A stretch of 64,000 nt of DNA. Source: Whitmania pigra. Its lineage: Eukaryota; Annelida; Clitellata; Hirudinida; Haemopidae. The notes under the pieces are model-generated. The model did no database searches and was not told the origin of the DNA. It saw only the letters and a list, made by a program, of their open reading frames with translations. The DNA is taken from the NCBI GenBank assembly GCA_021613335.1, contig JAJTWR010000287.1:677501-741500 (forward strand), written 5' to 3'. Each line of letters starts with the position of its first letter. Positions within the stretch are counted from its first letter, which is position 1. Below are positions 21,979 to 33,486 of this stretch, piece by piece. The position numbers and the translations under genes are program-made.

Positions 21979-24900
21979 CTTTTGGAAAAGATATTAATGG
22001 ATACAAAAATTTCAAATAATATTTTAATATTACACTTTCTATGCAAACTATCTTAGTTTTTCGTGCTCGCTACAGACCGGACGCAACTCACACATCCGAC
22101 GAACGAAAATTAATTTATTTTCTAACAAATCAGCAGCAGTAGTGTTCAAGGTGGCTCAGAGGGTAGTGTTCCTGCAAACGACTTTAAAAGCAACAGTCGT
22201 CATAAAGCCCCCTTGGTATGAGGCGCTATGCAAATGGTTGAGAGACCTGATGCTTATGCTTATAGTGCTTTACAAATAAACATATTATTATTATAAATAG
22301 TAGTAGCAGTAGTTCGCGACAAAAGATTTAAGTGCCGACGGAGGCCGCACGACGGAAACTGACTTTTGGTGAAGCAATTTTGAGGTAGACGAGGATGGGT
22401 GCGAGCGACGTTTTCGTGAGTTGCGAAGGGTGGTTGATCGTGTCGCAGTCCAGCACCACAAGGTGAAGTGCACGAGCCAGTTCAAAAATCCTCTCTATCT
22501 CTGCCTGCACCTCAACTGCAATTATAATTATTATAATTTATTAATATTAATATTATTATTATTATTATCATTAATATAAAGTCTATTATTATTATCATTA
22601 ATATAAAGTCTATAACCAAAAATTCAAAAATCCTCCCTTTGGCTGAACCTCAACTGCAGTTCATCACGAACAATGCTTCAACAATGAGCAGGTGATTTAT
22701 TGCATCATTGCTCTTAATTCTAATCAGTCCAATGTTAAATTATTATTTAAATATTTCCGTACCTTATCAACTTAGTGTTAGTGGATTAACAGTTTCATCA
22801 GTTAATTGCCATCGCCTCGTCTCGGCATCTCGCGCGAGTGCACCAAATCAGGACAAAAGGAGGAAACGAGACCAACCTATACAAGAGGACCGGCTATTGG
22901 ATCGCTCCATGATGGCACGCTTTGTAGGGTTGTTGAGCAATGTTCGCTTGGCCAGGGATATGTCGGCTGTTACTCTTGTTATTGTGATCCTGCACAGGCC
23001 GACCATTTTAATGCAACATTCATTAACACAAATTGATTTAAATCAATTATGTTTCTCAACAGCAACAATGTCACCGTTCAATAAAAGTCACAGAGAACGA
23101 GGTCAAGAAAAAACAAAGAACCATATTTGTAATTGTATGCGGCTCATCTTCTCAATACTTGCAAATCCATGCAGGATTGGAAGGTGCTCTGTTACTTATA
23201 TATGCCACAGGAATGCAACAGGAACACCATAAACATAATAAACATAATAAACATAAGAACCATAATAAGCATCCTTCCTCACCTCCCTTCGAATTTTCTC
23301 TTGAGGAAGTCAAAAAGTGCTTTCTGCATCATGTCAGTGACCTCGTATCCTTTCAACGACGGACCAATCAGAACGACTGGTCTCATTGAAGGCACCACTT
23401 CGTATGGAGGCACACTTTCCACCTGGAAAAGTCATAAAATATACGCCATCACCTAATTAATATTAAAAGTTTGAGCAAGGGTTTTCTTTTGATGAACAAA
23501 TGGATGAATCAAATACCAAAATAATAAAGCGTGGACAAAGCACCTTTTTGAAGAAAGGTTTCTTTCTATCCTTTCCGGTGATCCCAAAGCTGACTCCGGA
23601 CTTGATGTTGTTTCCGAGGCTGTCGTTGTCCTCGTGTCCTTCCAGGTCGACGTCTGCAATGCATTCGACGTCGGCACCAAGATTTATTAATAATTTCTCT
23701 TAATTATTTCTTATGGTTATTCGAATTCCAGTAATGAATATTAATTATTAAACAATGAAAACCTGGAGTGGGAGGTGTTGAACCACAGCTGTTGGAGGAT
23801 TTTGAATACAAGAGGTTGTCTATATTCGAAGACGATCCCATCCTGAGTAGCAAAATGAATTATTAATGAGGAATTCTTCAATTTATAGAATATTGCATAT
23901 GCATTAGTTTCTGGGTGACCTAGCCAAAGTATTAGAATATTGCGACACAGAAGTAAGTACACCGTAAAACCGTGCACGAATAATAATATTTCGTACTAGA
24001 AAATGTAAAAACCTAATAAACAATGACTGAGTAACCAAAGGTTACCCACTAAAAAGTAAAACAGAATCAAACTTTGCAAAGCTCTTCCCGGATTTTGACT
24101 GCTGCATCTGCCTCAACGTTTCGAGTCGTGCAGGACTAGGAATGAAACCAACGTCACAGCCTTCCTTTACCAATCGTCCGACCCACCAGTTGTTGTTATA
24201 CTTCTGCATCGTTCAATCGGTCTCGATGATTCAGTAATAATTATTTGCGCATTATTGCTTTTATTGAATAATAATAAAAATAGTAATACTAATAACAACT
24301 TCAACTATCTATACTAAATGCCTTCAAACATTTATTACAAGTATTCGTCACTGCAGAAACAAGATGAATGGGTTCAAATGATTTGTTGGCCTGTGGTCCT
24401 CACTTTTATTAAAAATGCCATTTCAATAAAAATAATTATCCAAGCATCATTCTTCTCAATAGCTCAGGACATACTTAACTGGTTTAAAAAAGTTTTAACA
24501 ACTCTGCTACTTAATCGAGAGTGAAATAAAAATAACGACATCATTTCGTCGACTTCACTCACCTCCTTGATGTGAAGAAAGTCTTTAGCAGCAAAAGAAA
24601 CGACATAGTTGGGTAGCGGAGGCTCGTCCTCCCTCGAGCCGTTGTAGCTCACATTCGTTTTCACTGCAAAGGCAACTGGTTTCGTCTGAAACGTTCAAAG
24701 GTCAAGTCATGAGTTCATTAATACAGCTGGTTCATCGATTGATTCCATTAAATCCTGTTTAGCAAGAATGACATGCTTTTTAATTGGGTCAAAAAAAATG
24801 AGAAACTGCTGACGGAAAAGTGGGACCAAAACTACGAAAAAAAAGAAAACCATAGGAAATCGGATAAAATTTTATTTTACCGCATTCGATAACAATTGTC

Positions 24901-27039
24901 ATAGTTAATTATTAGTCAAATGATAATCAAAGACATTAATTATCAAAACATTTCCTTAACAAGTCTTAATTGATAAAGTGCGGATTTTCCGCTTTCAAAG
25001 CCATAATGAAGCAACTCTCGTCAATGATAAAAGAAAAGGCGAGGGTAATACAAATAATAGCCATGAATCACAAAGTGGAATGAATTAAAACCACTTAATA
25101 GTTTAGCCAATTAACAAATTCCTAAGCAATCGCATTTGTCCTTATCCTCAAACTCGAGCGCATCGATCAAATTTCGTCGCCAACAAATGCTAAAAAGAGA
25201 TTACAACTTCGACCGCCAGCAAGCCGCTCGCAACTCCTTCGACGGCGATCGTTGAACGGCATCAAATCCACGAGCGAGAAGAAAGTGCATGGAACGCCTC
25301 TGGTCAAACCCGACAAGTTGGTAATCCTATTTGTGAAGAGAGTCGCACACCTTATAATCCCATTCCGTCAGAAGCCACTCCAAGCAATTAAAGTATTGAC
25401 TCCGGCTCACTTGAAACTCGAACTCGGGAAAAATTTGGGGGAGTTTGCCGTCGCTACCTGGGCAACGAAAATAAGGCATGGAAAACACTCGAGATTCAGT
25501 CATTAAACTGCTCATTATCCAAAGCAGTTTCTTGGTGAGTTTAAAAATTAGCAGTCCTCTCGACAGACCTTTGCGAGATGGAATTTATTAAATCTAATTA
25601 ATGTTAAAGACACCAAAATAAAGGATAAGCTCAGAAAATAGGAGACAGCTTTCACTTGCAGGAAAGATACATAATCCTATTCATCAGTTGTTGGGATAAG
25701 AAACAACGGTTTTGAGTAGATGACCGGAAATCGCGACAGCACGGGCGCAAAACAAACAATGTAGAGCTCGTGCAATGACGATTATGGTGATGAATCAATT
25801 AAAACCAGGATGTTCTACAATTCATTGATAATGTCATAGAAACAGATGCAAACGTTCAAAATCATCAAAGGTCGAAAAAAGTGTAATGTCGCCAAACAAC
25901 GCTCCGACATCGACCAGGGCAGCTTAAAGAGCCAAACACCTTCATCCCATTTGTATCGTCCAGCATTTGAAACTTGCAGAAAGGACAGTGACTAATTTAT
26001 GACATTAACTTTCAATCCAACCTCTTAAATTCTTTATTATTCTATCTCTCTCTCTGCATTCATCATCGTCATCATTATCATCATCATCATCATCTCTCTT
26101 TTCTGCACAACACATGCAAGTGGAGGTGACTCAAAATCCAAATCACCTGTTACAAGCTGCTGGCAATTTCTGAGGAGAGCATCAGAAAACATCAAGGAAC
26201 AAACATCTCGTCATCGGCAGTTGTTTTCGTGCAGCTATTTCAATAACATTGTCCTTATTAATCCAAGTGCAACTCACGATCGTACAAGTAGGAGATTTCG
26301 TTCGGCCTTGAGTTGTGTACTAAGAAAGCTGCTTTAAAAGTTGAAGGGTGAAAGTAAAAATCTGCCCCGGTAATTTCCAACTTGCACGCATTGACTACGT
26401 TCACGTCCTCGCGTGATTAAACGATGAATCGGTGTTGCGGCATCGGAGCAGATCGTGCCGACGTAGAGCACTCATCGATGTGGTAAAAACATCCTTCCGT
26501 TGCCTTCAGCCTATCGCCACTTTCTCTTCTATGAGTTTTGAAATCATTGCGAAAACCGAAAACAGGGCTCACAATGAAAGAATCACTACTAAGGCACTAA
26601 GCATTGATTTCACATTATAATCAGTGTTATTGTTGTATACATGGGCTTGTTAATGTGACAGTAATTGTACTAATTTGTACAGAGCCATATGCATAGTATC
26701 AGAGACATGTTTGTTAACCATTTATGTAGCACTCCTTCCACAGGGTGCCTGTACTGGGCCTGTACTAGCCATGCAGGCTGGGTTTTGAACACAACACATT
26801 CTGACCATTGTCATTACTGCTATAACAGGAAAGCAGTCTGTTCGGCCAACTTGTATGCTCGTAATTGTTTTTGGACAACCCCAAATTGATCAACCAACAC
26901 ATTGTTTTGCCAGCACATTTTCATGTTAACATGATATTATGGTTAAGCATGAAAGATCATGCGAGTAAAAATTATGTTAAACATTTAAGAAGAAGTTGAC
27001 AACAAAGAAATAAAATTAAGTAGGAGACCCCTCAACAAG

Positions 27040-27070
<31 letters not shown>

Positions 27071-27134
27071 TAATAATAATAACAATAATAATAATAATAA
27101 CAATAATAATAATAACAATAATAATAATAATAAC

Positions 27135-27168
<34 letters not shown>

Positions 27169-30100
27169 GTAAATAAAAAAATTTTGGCCAACGATGAAAT
27201 GGACAGTGATAAGGATGTGTAGGACATTGGTGAAATTGGCCAAGGCGACAACTTAGGCAACGATGGCGATGAAAATCTACTCACTCTTGCTCTTTCAAGC
27301 ATGGCCAGGGCAAGTTTCTCAGCATTTTTTTTGACGACTTCAGCATCCTCGTCAAGTGAGAGGTTGGATGAGTTTTGGCTGCAGTTCGATTCGAATGAAC
27401 CCTGCTACAAAAGACAGGCCCGTGTGTCAACATCTGTGCTAAATTCTCAACAACTACACCAATTTCCCTTAGCATTTTAATTCAAAGCTTCTATGAAGCT
27501 TCATATGAACTCAATCCAATATTAAAATAAATAATAAATTTGATGAATAAAATCTTAATTTTTTATTTATGTAGTTTAGTGTTACAAACTGCAATAATTA
27601 GTACAAATTAATATCATCTCAAAATGGTAAATTTCCAAATCAATATAACTCAAACATCCTAAAGAGTTTGAATTGAAATGTTAATTTAAAAATTTAAAGA
27701 AAAAAAATTTTTTTAAATCTTTCTTACCAAGATCGTCATTATCATCACCACTCGTTTTCATTCGAATTTCACTCAATACAACCTATAATTGCCTTAATGC
27801 ACGTCAAACATAGATCTTCAGCTGAGGTTGTAATCTCAAGTTTTAAATCCTTCAGTGAAAGACCCCAGGCGAAAAGCTCTCAACATTACGAGCAATCGGA
27901 AGCTTTTTCGAGTTGAGGATAACTTTCTTTAAAAATAAATGCGACGTGGCAAAATAAATGCGGAGCTTCGGATGCGTCGAACGATCTCACGTGGCCTCAA
28001 ACGATTTTCAAGTTTACATGTTCAACTTTTTTGATTGTAGATATGACAGTCTTTACTGAGACATAAGGCAATGGGCGAGTCCAGTTATATCGGCAATACA
28101 TCTCAGCTGGTGAAGATGAACTCGACTAGTTTTATTTTGTCGCAGTTAACGCAACTTCCAGCAGCATCCCTACATAATTTGGATTATTTATAAATTTCCA
28201 ATTGGAAATTTGCCACTTTAGTCTTTAAGATATTTGCCCCTCTTGAATGTCAACTTTTTAAAAACATGTCTTTATTTTCAATCTTTATTTATTTTTTATT
28301 TTTGCAACCAATACAAAGCTGCCAAAATACGGTGAGGTCTACTCAATACTTTGTCCAATCTGATTGCTCTTTTGGCATAAGGAAAGGAACAGTGAAAGGT
28401 TATTCTGAACACCGAATTCAAGGCCTTGAGTCAAAGGCAAAGAGTCATGGGTGCATTCATGTGCAAAGTGTGTTCAATAACCATCTGCTTGATAATGCTA
28501 ATTTATTGAGTTTGCAATCGCGACATCCAAATAAATTTATCGCTGCTATTTTTAGTGAAAGTCTAAGATGGATTAGAAGAATAAAAAAAGAAGAATGAAT
28601 TCGGCAACTTCTTAATATTACTACTAAAAGGATTAAATCGCCTGAGAAACTCAATTATTAAGATGTTCGAATCAACGAAGGAACGACAAAAAATAGTAGT
28701 TGTTGGAGCTGTTGCAGATTCAGTTGTTGTTTCTGCTGTTGTTGTAGATTTAGTTGTTGTTGTTGGAGCTGGTGTTGCAAGCTCCTTTACTTGCACGATT
28801 CGCCGTCCTTGCGACACGAGGTCAGACTCACGAGTAATGTGATAACAACATATTGCAATGTTAGGCAGATGTTTTTGTTAATTATGGCTTATTTAATGCA
28901 GAACGTTGTCGTTATTGAACATTGCCTATTTGCTCTATGTCTAGCATTGTGAAAAGTAAATAAATAAATAAATAAATAATATAAAAAAGTAAATAAACAA
29001 ATTATTTATTATTAATATTTATTTTATGACCTTGAGAAGATTTTCGACGATGTTTAAAGTTACAAATATCAGGATTACAAAACAAATTCACAAATTTGAA
29101 AAAATATAAAAATAACTAGAAAATGTTTACATAAGTATGATTATATAAATTACCGCAAATACATTAAACCTGCATTGTTAAGCTAGTTCATCATTCCATT
29201 TAGTTTAATTTAAAATTTAAATATTGTAAAACCAGAATCATCTGCAGGCATTATGATCTGTCAAACAGATAAAAAACTACAAATTCAATTCACATAGCAA
29301 CACTTTTGAAAATATGAATATGTTTGGAACTGTTGAATTTGATGATTCTCATGCAAAAAGTAGAACATTTTGTAGAAAACTCAGTTAGGTACTCGATACA
29401 ATTACAGTCAAAAGATGTAAAAAAAATAATAAGAAAAAATAATAAATAATAAAATCACGTCCCTCCATTATTTCTGAGTTTAAAGTCCTTTTAATGAAGC
29501 AATCGCTATCACTAATTAAACAAAAAAGCTTTGAGAAACGAGGACGAGTTGAAGCTCTGTTGATTAAGCGATCTGCCGTTTCTGCCTTGCCATTAGTTAA
29601 TAATTTAATATTTAATAATGTATTAGTTAATAATTTAATATCGCTTGAAGCCCTTCTCAAAATAATCAATGCGTATCTTTGGCTGCAAGCTATTAGCAAG
29701 ATGATTATCATGTCGAGTTTCATAACTTGTGCACAACATCGCTACTGCTCCTTTCTTGCAATAATATTAATTAATATTTAATATCATAACATAAGATCCA
29801 GGCGATAGCCGAGATTAACTAGTCAACGATTTCATGTTTTGCTAGATCCTCCAGCTGAGGATGTTGGGAATTAAAACTAATTTCTGAGTGCCTCGGCCAG
29901 ATCCGGCTACTCCGGCGAGAGGACCCGGCATTGCGGTGCGACCGGGAATGGTTTTGAAATCGAACAGGTAAACCTGCTCTGTCCAAATGGTCTTTTTAAT
30001 TTATTTTACCCCATGCTACGTCACACAAGGAAAAGTTGTTGTCAAACAGAAAATAAATAAATAAGCTCCAAATGATTCGATCTCAATTAAACAAGTTTTT

Positions 30101-31312
30101 TTCTTGCTAATTATCACTCTTTAATTTATTAACAACAAATTACTGAAGTGCACAGAAACCTGTTGGACAAAACTGTTTGAACTATCAGAGTAGCTTCGGT
30201 CCGATCTTCGGGAACCATCTGAAGTTCCGACGGGATGTGATTGAGGCCACTTCTGCAATTTCAAAGAAATCGTTAATTTCACTCGCAATTGCAAACAAAC
30301 ATTCCTTTTACTCACAATTAAGAACAAAAATTAATTTAATCGCAAATGGTGAAAAATTTGGTGACATGAATTAAAACACGTTCTCAGAAACTCGACAAAA
30401 TGGCAAAATACATTTTAACACGTGTCGATCAGAGAAAATGTAATGGCAGTTATTCTACTGTTCTACTGTTTGTTGCAAAAATTGTTGGCATCGCCTGCAG
30501 CCACTTGCTACTAATTAATGTGGCCATTGTTAAGGTTCTTTAAAATTGTAAATAAAAACTCTTCAAGAAAAATAAACAAATAATTAAACATAATGCCAAA
30601 CTGATTGCCTGAAGGAGTTGGCACATCATTCAAAACAAAATCTCCATGCCAATGAAAATTCATTGTTATGCAAATCAATAATTGCATCCTTACCAATTCA
30701 CCATATATCCTTATTACATTTTTACTCATCTCCATGCCAACACTTCTCAAATTCATAAATCAAAATAGATTCTTGTAAACTTCTGTCCACTGTAAATTCA
30801 ATGGACCCAGCCATATAATTCTCAAGTTTCTGCTTGCCTTAGCTTTTTAATCATAGTGTCTACACTGGTTTTTCATTAACCTACAGCGTCTAGGTAAACA
30901 CCAGCATTGCAACGAAATGAAAAAACTTGCCTTCATTTCAAAATGTGAACTTAATTTATACTCCAAATTCACATTCAAAAATCACGAACAGAGATTCAAA
31001 TCATTGGAAAAATAGTTATTCAAATTTGTATTTATTTGAACCTAACAAGTTCTTCAATTTTCACAAAACCAAAAACCACAAATCCATTTTAAGAGATGAA
31101 ACAATTCCATAAGCAAGTCTCTTAAATATATGACTGAAACGAGAATCTTTAATAAATGTCAAAAACACATTTGAGTGAAATCCAAAGAGCAATCTAGCTT
31201 TTACTACCACTGTTGTGAAATGATTTGAACAGATGCTGTAATTCATTACTTGGTGCATTCCTGTGAACGGTTCTTGATCCGGACGCCAAGGCGTAGCATA
31301 ACTCTGTGCCAT
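20947..31312 (-). CDS. CACNB: voltage-gated calcium channel beta subunit
   Basis: Cytoplasmic MAGUK-like subunit that binds the I-II loop of the channel's alpha-1 subunit and promotes surface delivery and gating. Exons (minus): 31312-31250, 30252-30160, 27401-27285, 24685-24563, 24203-24050, 23653-23544, 23422-23283, 22989-22883, 22515-22364, 21978-21883, 21687-20947. They sum to 631 residues plus stop with all phases matching. Seen in order: [19 protein letters not shown] and [16 protein letters not shown] (SH3 start), [20 protein letters not shown] (SH3), a HOOK segment ending KKPFFKK, then the guanylate-kinase domain: [75 protein letters not shown] and [21 protein letters not shown] Thr/Gln/His-rich tail of about 220 residues follows. 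The two 5'-most exons rest on splice sites and phase only; the end of the fifth (A|GTGGGT) is tentative. Confidence 0.93.
21335..21445 (-). repeat. CACNB: 27-bp coding minisatellite in the CACNB tail
   Basis: About three to four copies of a 27-bp unit lie inside exon 11, plus-strand tgttgatgtggttgttgttg followed by ctgatgt. They encode repeated nonapeptides of Gln and His with one Pro (QQQPHQQHQ). Because the unit is a multiple of three, changes in copy number keep the frame. Confidence 0.85.
22150..22290 (+). mobile_element. tRNA-derived SINE, copy 1 (box B lost)
   Basis: The head ggtggctcagagggtag is A-box-like. Further on, gcaacagtcgt and aaatggtt are shared with the copies near 26.7 kb and 61.4 kb. 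The segment that carries the B box in those copies is missing here. It lies in a CACNB intron. Confidence 0.55.
22364..23653 (-). CDS. CACNB: CACNB exons 6 to 9: HOOK and guanylate-kinase domain
   Basis: Exon 6 (23653-23544): [16 protein letters not shown] ending KKPFFKK. Exon 7 (23422-23283): [20 protein letters not shown]. Exon 8 (22989-22883): [20 protein letters not shown]. Exon 9 (22515-22364): [20 protein letters not shown]. This region forms the groove that binds the alpha-1 interaction domain. Confidence 0.92.
24050..24685 (-). CDS. CACNB: CACNB exons 4 and 5: SH3 domain
   Basis: Exon 4 (24685-24563) encodes [16 protein letters not shown] through [13 protein letters not shown]. Exon 5 (from 24203) continues [20 protein letters not shown] and [15 protein letters not shown]. 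Together they form the SH3 fold typical of beta subunits. Confidence 0.88.
26650..26860 (-). mobile_element. tRNA-derived SINE, copy 2
   Basis: On the minus strand: gttggccgaacagactgc (A box), gtgttcaaaacccagcctgc (B box), then a body with ggaaggagtgctacataaatg. It aligns along its length with the copy at 61.3 kb. It lies in a CACNB intron. Confidence 0.75.
27042..27168. repeat. AAT/AAC trinucleotide array
   Basis: About 125 bp of AAT units with interspersed AAC, in a CACNB intron. Confidence 0.95.
27285..27401 (-). CDS. CACNB: CACNB exon 3: conserved N-terminal helix
   Basis: It lies between tagcag and AGA|GTGAGT, 39 codons in phase 0. It encodes [20 protein letters not shown], then [19 protein letters not shown], the helix that precedes the SH3 domain. 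Confidence 0.88.
30160..30252 (-). CDS. CACNB: candidate CACNB exon 2, Ser/Arg-rich
   Basis: It lies between ttgcag and CAG|GTTTCT, 31 codons, phase 0 at both ends. It encodes a Ser-rich stretch ([18 protein letters not shown]), like the Ser/Arg-rich segment before SLDE in other beta subunits. Confidence 0.6.
31250..31312 (-). CDS. CACNB: candidate CACNB first coding exon
   Basis: An ATG opens [21 protein letters not shown] and runs to CAA|GTAATG in phase 0, compatible with the next candidate exon. CACNB N-termini vary between isoforms, so similarity cannot confirm this. Confidence 0.45.
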
Positions 31313-33411
31313 TTGAAAGAAAACTCAAAAAGTGTAACTTCGCAGGAAGTAAACGAAAAAAAAATCACTAGTGGAAGCCTGATTAGAGCTGGTCTCCATC
31401 GAACTTTCTGACAACTAACTCATTTTAATTGGGCGTCTAACGAGTTAGCAAAACTGGCAATTTCAAGCACTCTTCCAGAAATGTTGTTTTCTTTGAAATA
31501 TTTATTAATCCAAAATAATTCTATTCAGTCACTCGCATCTCATAATCGAGACGGTTTTCCTTTTCAGGAGCAAACGGACTGCAACAAGTGTTATAGTTAT
31601 AAAATTGTATTCAATGTAATACTTTAAATGATTTAAAGATAAAACAAAATAAAATTATATTCGACTATGAATTTAATATATTTTTAAATGACCTTAATTT
31701 TCTTGTTCAGTTTGAGTTTTCTTTGGTCTTCTCATTAAGTCTTACTAAAGTCAAATTTTATTATGTACAAAAACTAATGTTAGTTACAAATAGAAATTTC
31801 TTGGTCACCTTAGAGGTATATTAAGTTCAATTTGTTTATTAAAAAAAGAAAATATGCATCTTACGTAAAGCAGATTTGACCTCAATTTGGCCTGTTATGT
31901 GTTAGCCTCAGCATGTAATGAAAATTGTTCCTGACATCATTTCAACAGTTTTAATGAATAGAAAAACGCATGTCCTTTAATGACTGCAAAAATATACGCA
32001 ACCAAATAAATGTTGCAACTTGTTCAAACCTTCTACTATTTTTCAAAGTGTTTAAAGCCGGCTCTGCATTCTTTGAATTATCTGCGCAAATTGTAAAAAC
32101 CTGAGGTTTTTTAGCAGCCCTAAAAAAAGATAATGTAGTTTATATTTTGCAAAAGTGCCTGTGCTATTATAATACATTTAGTAGCTCAGGTCCAAAATAG
32201 GATTTTTTACTTTTAGTATATAAAATAATAGTTCACGATTACTTCGCTATTCCCAAGTCTTAAAATTTGCCTTCAAATTAATACTATTTGTAATAGTTTC
32301 GTAGTTTTGTTCCGTTTAAAGTAGATATTATGCAATTCCTAATAGGAATATAATTGTGTCAGAGACGTTGTAACAAATACTGTGTTTACATAATTTTGTT
32401 TTGCATCCGTCAAGTGAGTCATTTAAAGGATCACAATTGCAATACAGCAAAAAATCTTTCATCACTGGCTTGATTAAGACGGAATTTCCTGGTTACGAAA
32501 ATTCTAGGAAATTTAGTTAATAATGCATTTTCAAAGCTGAGGTATTACAGTTTCTCTTGGTATATTTATTTAGAGGGAAGCAAAATACCTCTGCTCTTAA
32601 TTCTTTAAGCATGAAACCTAAACTTGGGAATCCGTATCAGGGATGTGGGCAGGGTTTGCTCTTATGAATTTTGGCTAGAAGCAAAAAAAGTCGCCTTCTC
32701 AAGTCGTGCCAGCGTTTGCCCCCTCCCCCTTGGAAAAATCTGAAATGACGCATCCTTGATCCTTATTCTATTCTAATCATGAAATGAACGTTAATAATTA
32801 AATCACTCAAGATTTAGTGAAAAGAGGTCGGTTAATTTCAGTAAAATGTTCATTGAGTGAGAGTTTTCTCATCCCTCGGAAGATAATGAATCCCTGATCA
32901 TAATCGTGAATAAGTCTAAACATATCCGCCAAACATTTTACTTTAGAAAAACCACTAAAAGATAAACTCATCAGATAAGCAAGTAAAACTAATACTAATA
33001 CTCCTCCTCACGGAACAAACGTGAAAGCCATAGTTTTTTTTACATGATTAGTGTGCTACTAATAAGAAGTTTAGTACACGTTAACCTGCTGATAAAGGTT
33101 AATCATGCAATCACTACGGGGATATTTATCATTTTGAAAATACTCCGTTTCGATCGGACATTGACTATTTAAAAGCTGAAATCTTTGCAATTTATTTGTT
33201 AGAGTGTGGGTTCTTAAAACTCAAGAGGGAGGGTGATTAGAAATTTATTCGAAATAATTTAATAGCTTCTATCCATTCATAGAATCGAGCCCAGAGAGGC
33301 ATAGATTATGCTAATTGAAAAGTTGTGTAAACCTCTGAAACGTCCATGACTTCCGTTTGTTGAATATTCGAAGTGCTCGACCGAATTTAAGAGCTGTTTT
33401 GAACAAAAATT
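31313..33411. promoter_or_regulatory. shared 5' region between CACNB and syndecan
   Basis: About 2.1 kb separate the divergent candidate start codons. No coding exon is recognised. It contains one copy of a dispersed repeat (32641-32758). Promoters of both genes are inferred from position only. Confidence 0.35.
32641..32758 (+). repeat. dispersed repeat family, copy A
   Basis: Shares gaattttggctagaagcaaa, then ctcaag.cgtgc, gtttgccccct and tgaaatga with copies near 41.9 kb and 45.2 kb. No coding capacity is seen. Confidence 0.7.
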
Positions 33412-33486
33412 ATGAATTTATTAAACTCGTTGTTCGTTTCGCTAATTTTTATCTTGTTTTCGTCATCACTGGCTCAGGATTCCGAC
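33412..33486 (+). CDS. SDC: syndecan exon 1: signal peptide
   Basis: 25 codons, hydrophobic core followed by LAQDSD, ending GAC|GTTAGT in phase 0. Confidence 0.75.

Noticed and set aside
22806..23036. Plus-strand cysteine-rich frame of 76 codons
   Set aside because: It is the antisense shadow of the CACNB exon at 22883-22989.
28266..28598. 110-codon plus-strand frame with a hydrophobic start
   Set aside because: No recognisable family, no splice context, and AT-rich codon use like the surrounding CACNB intron; likely chance.
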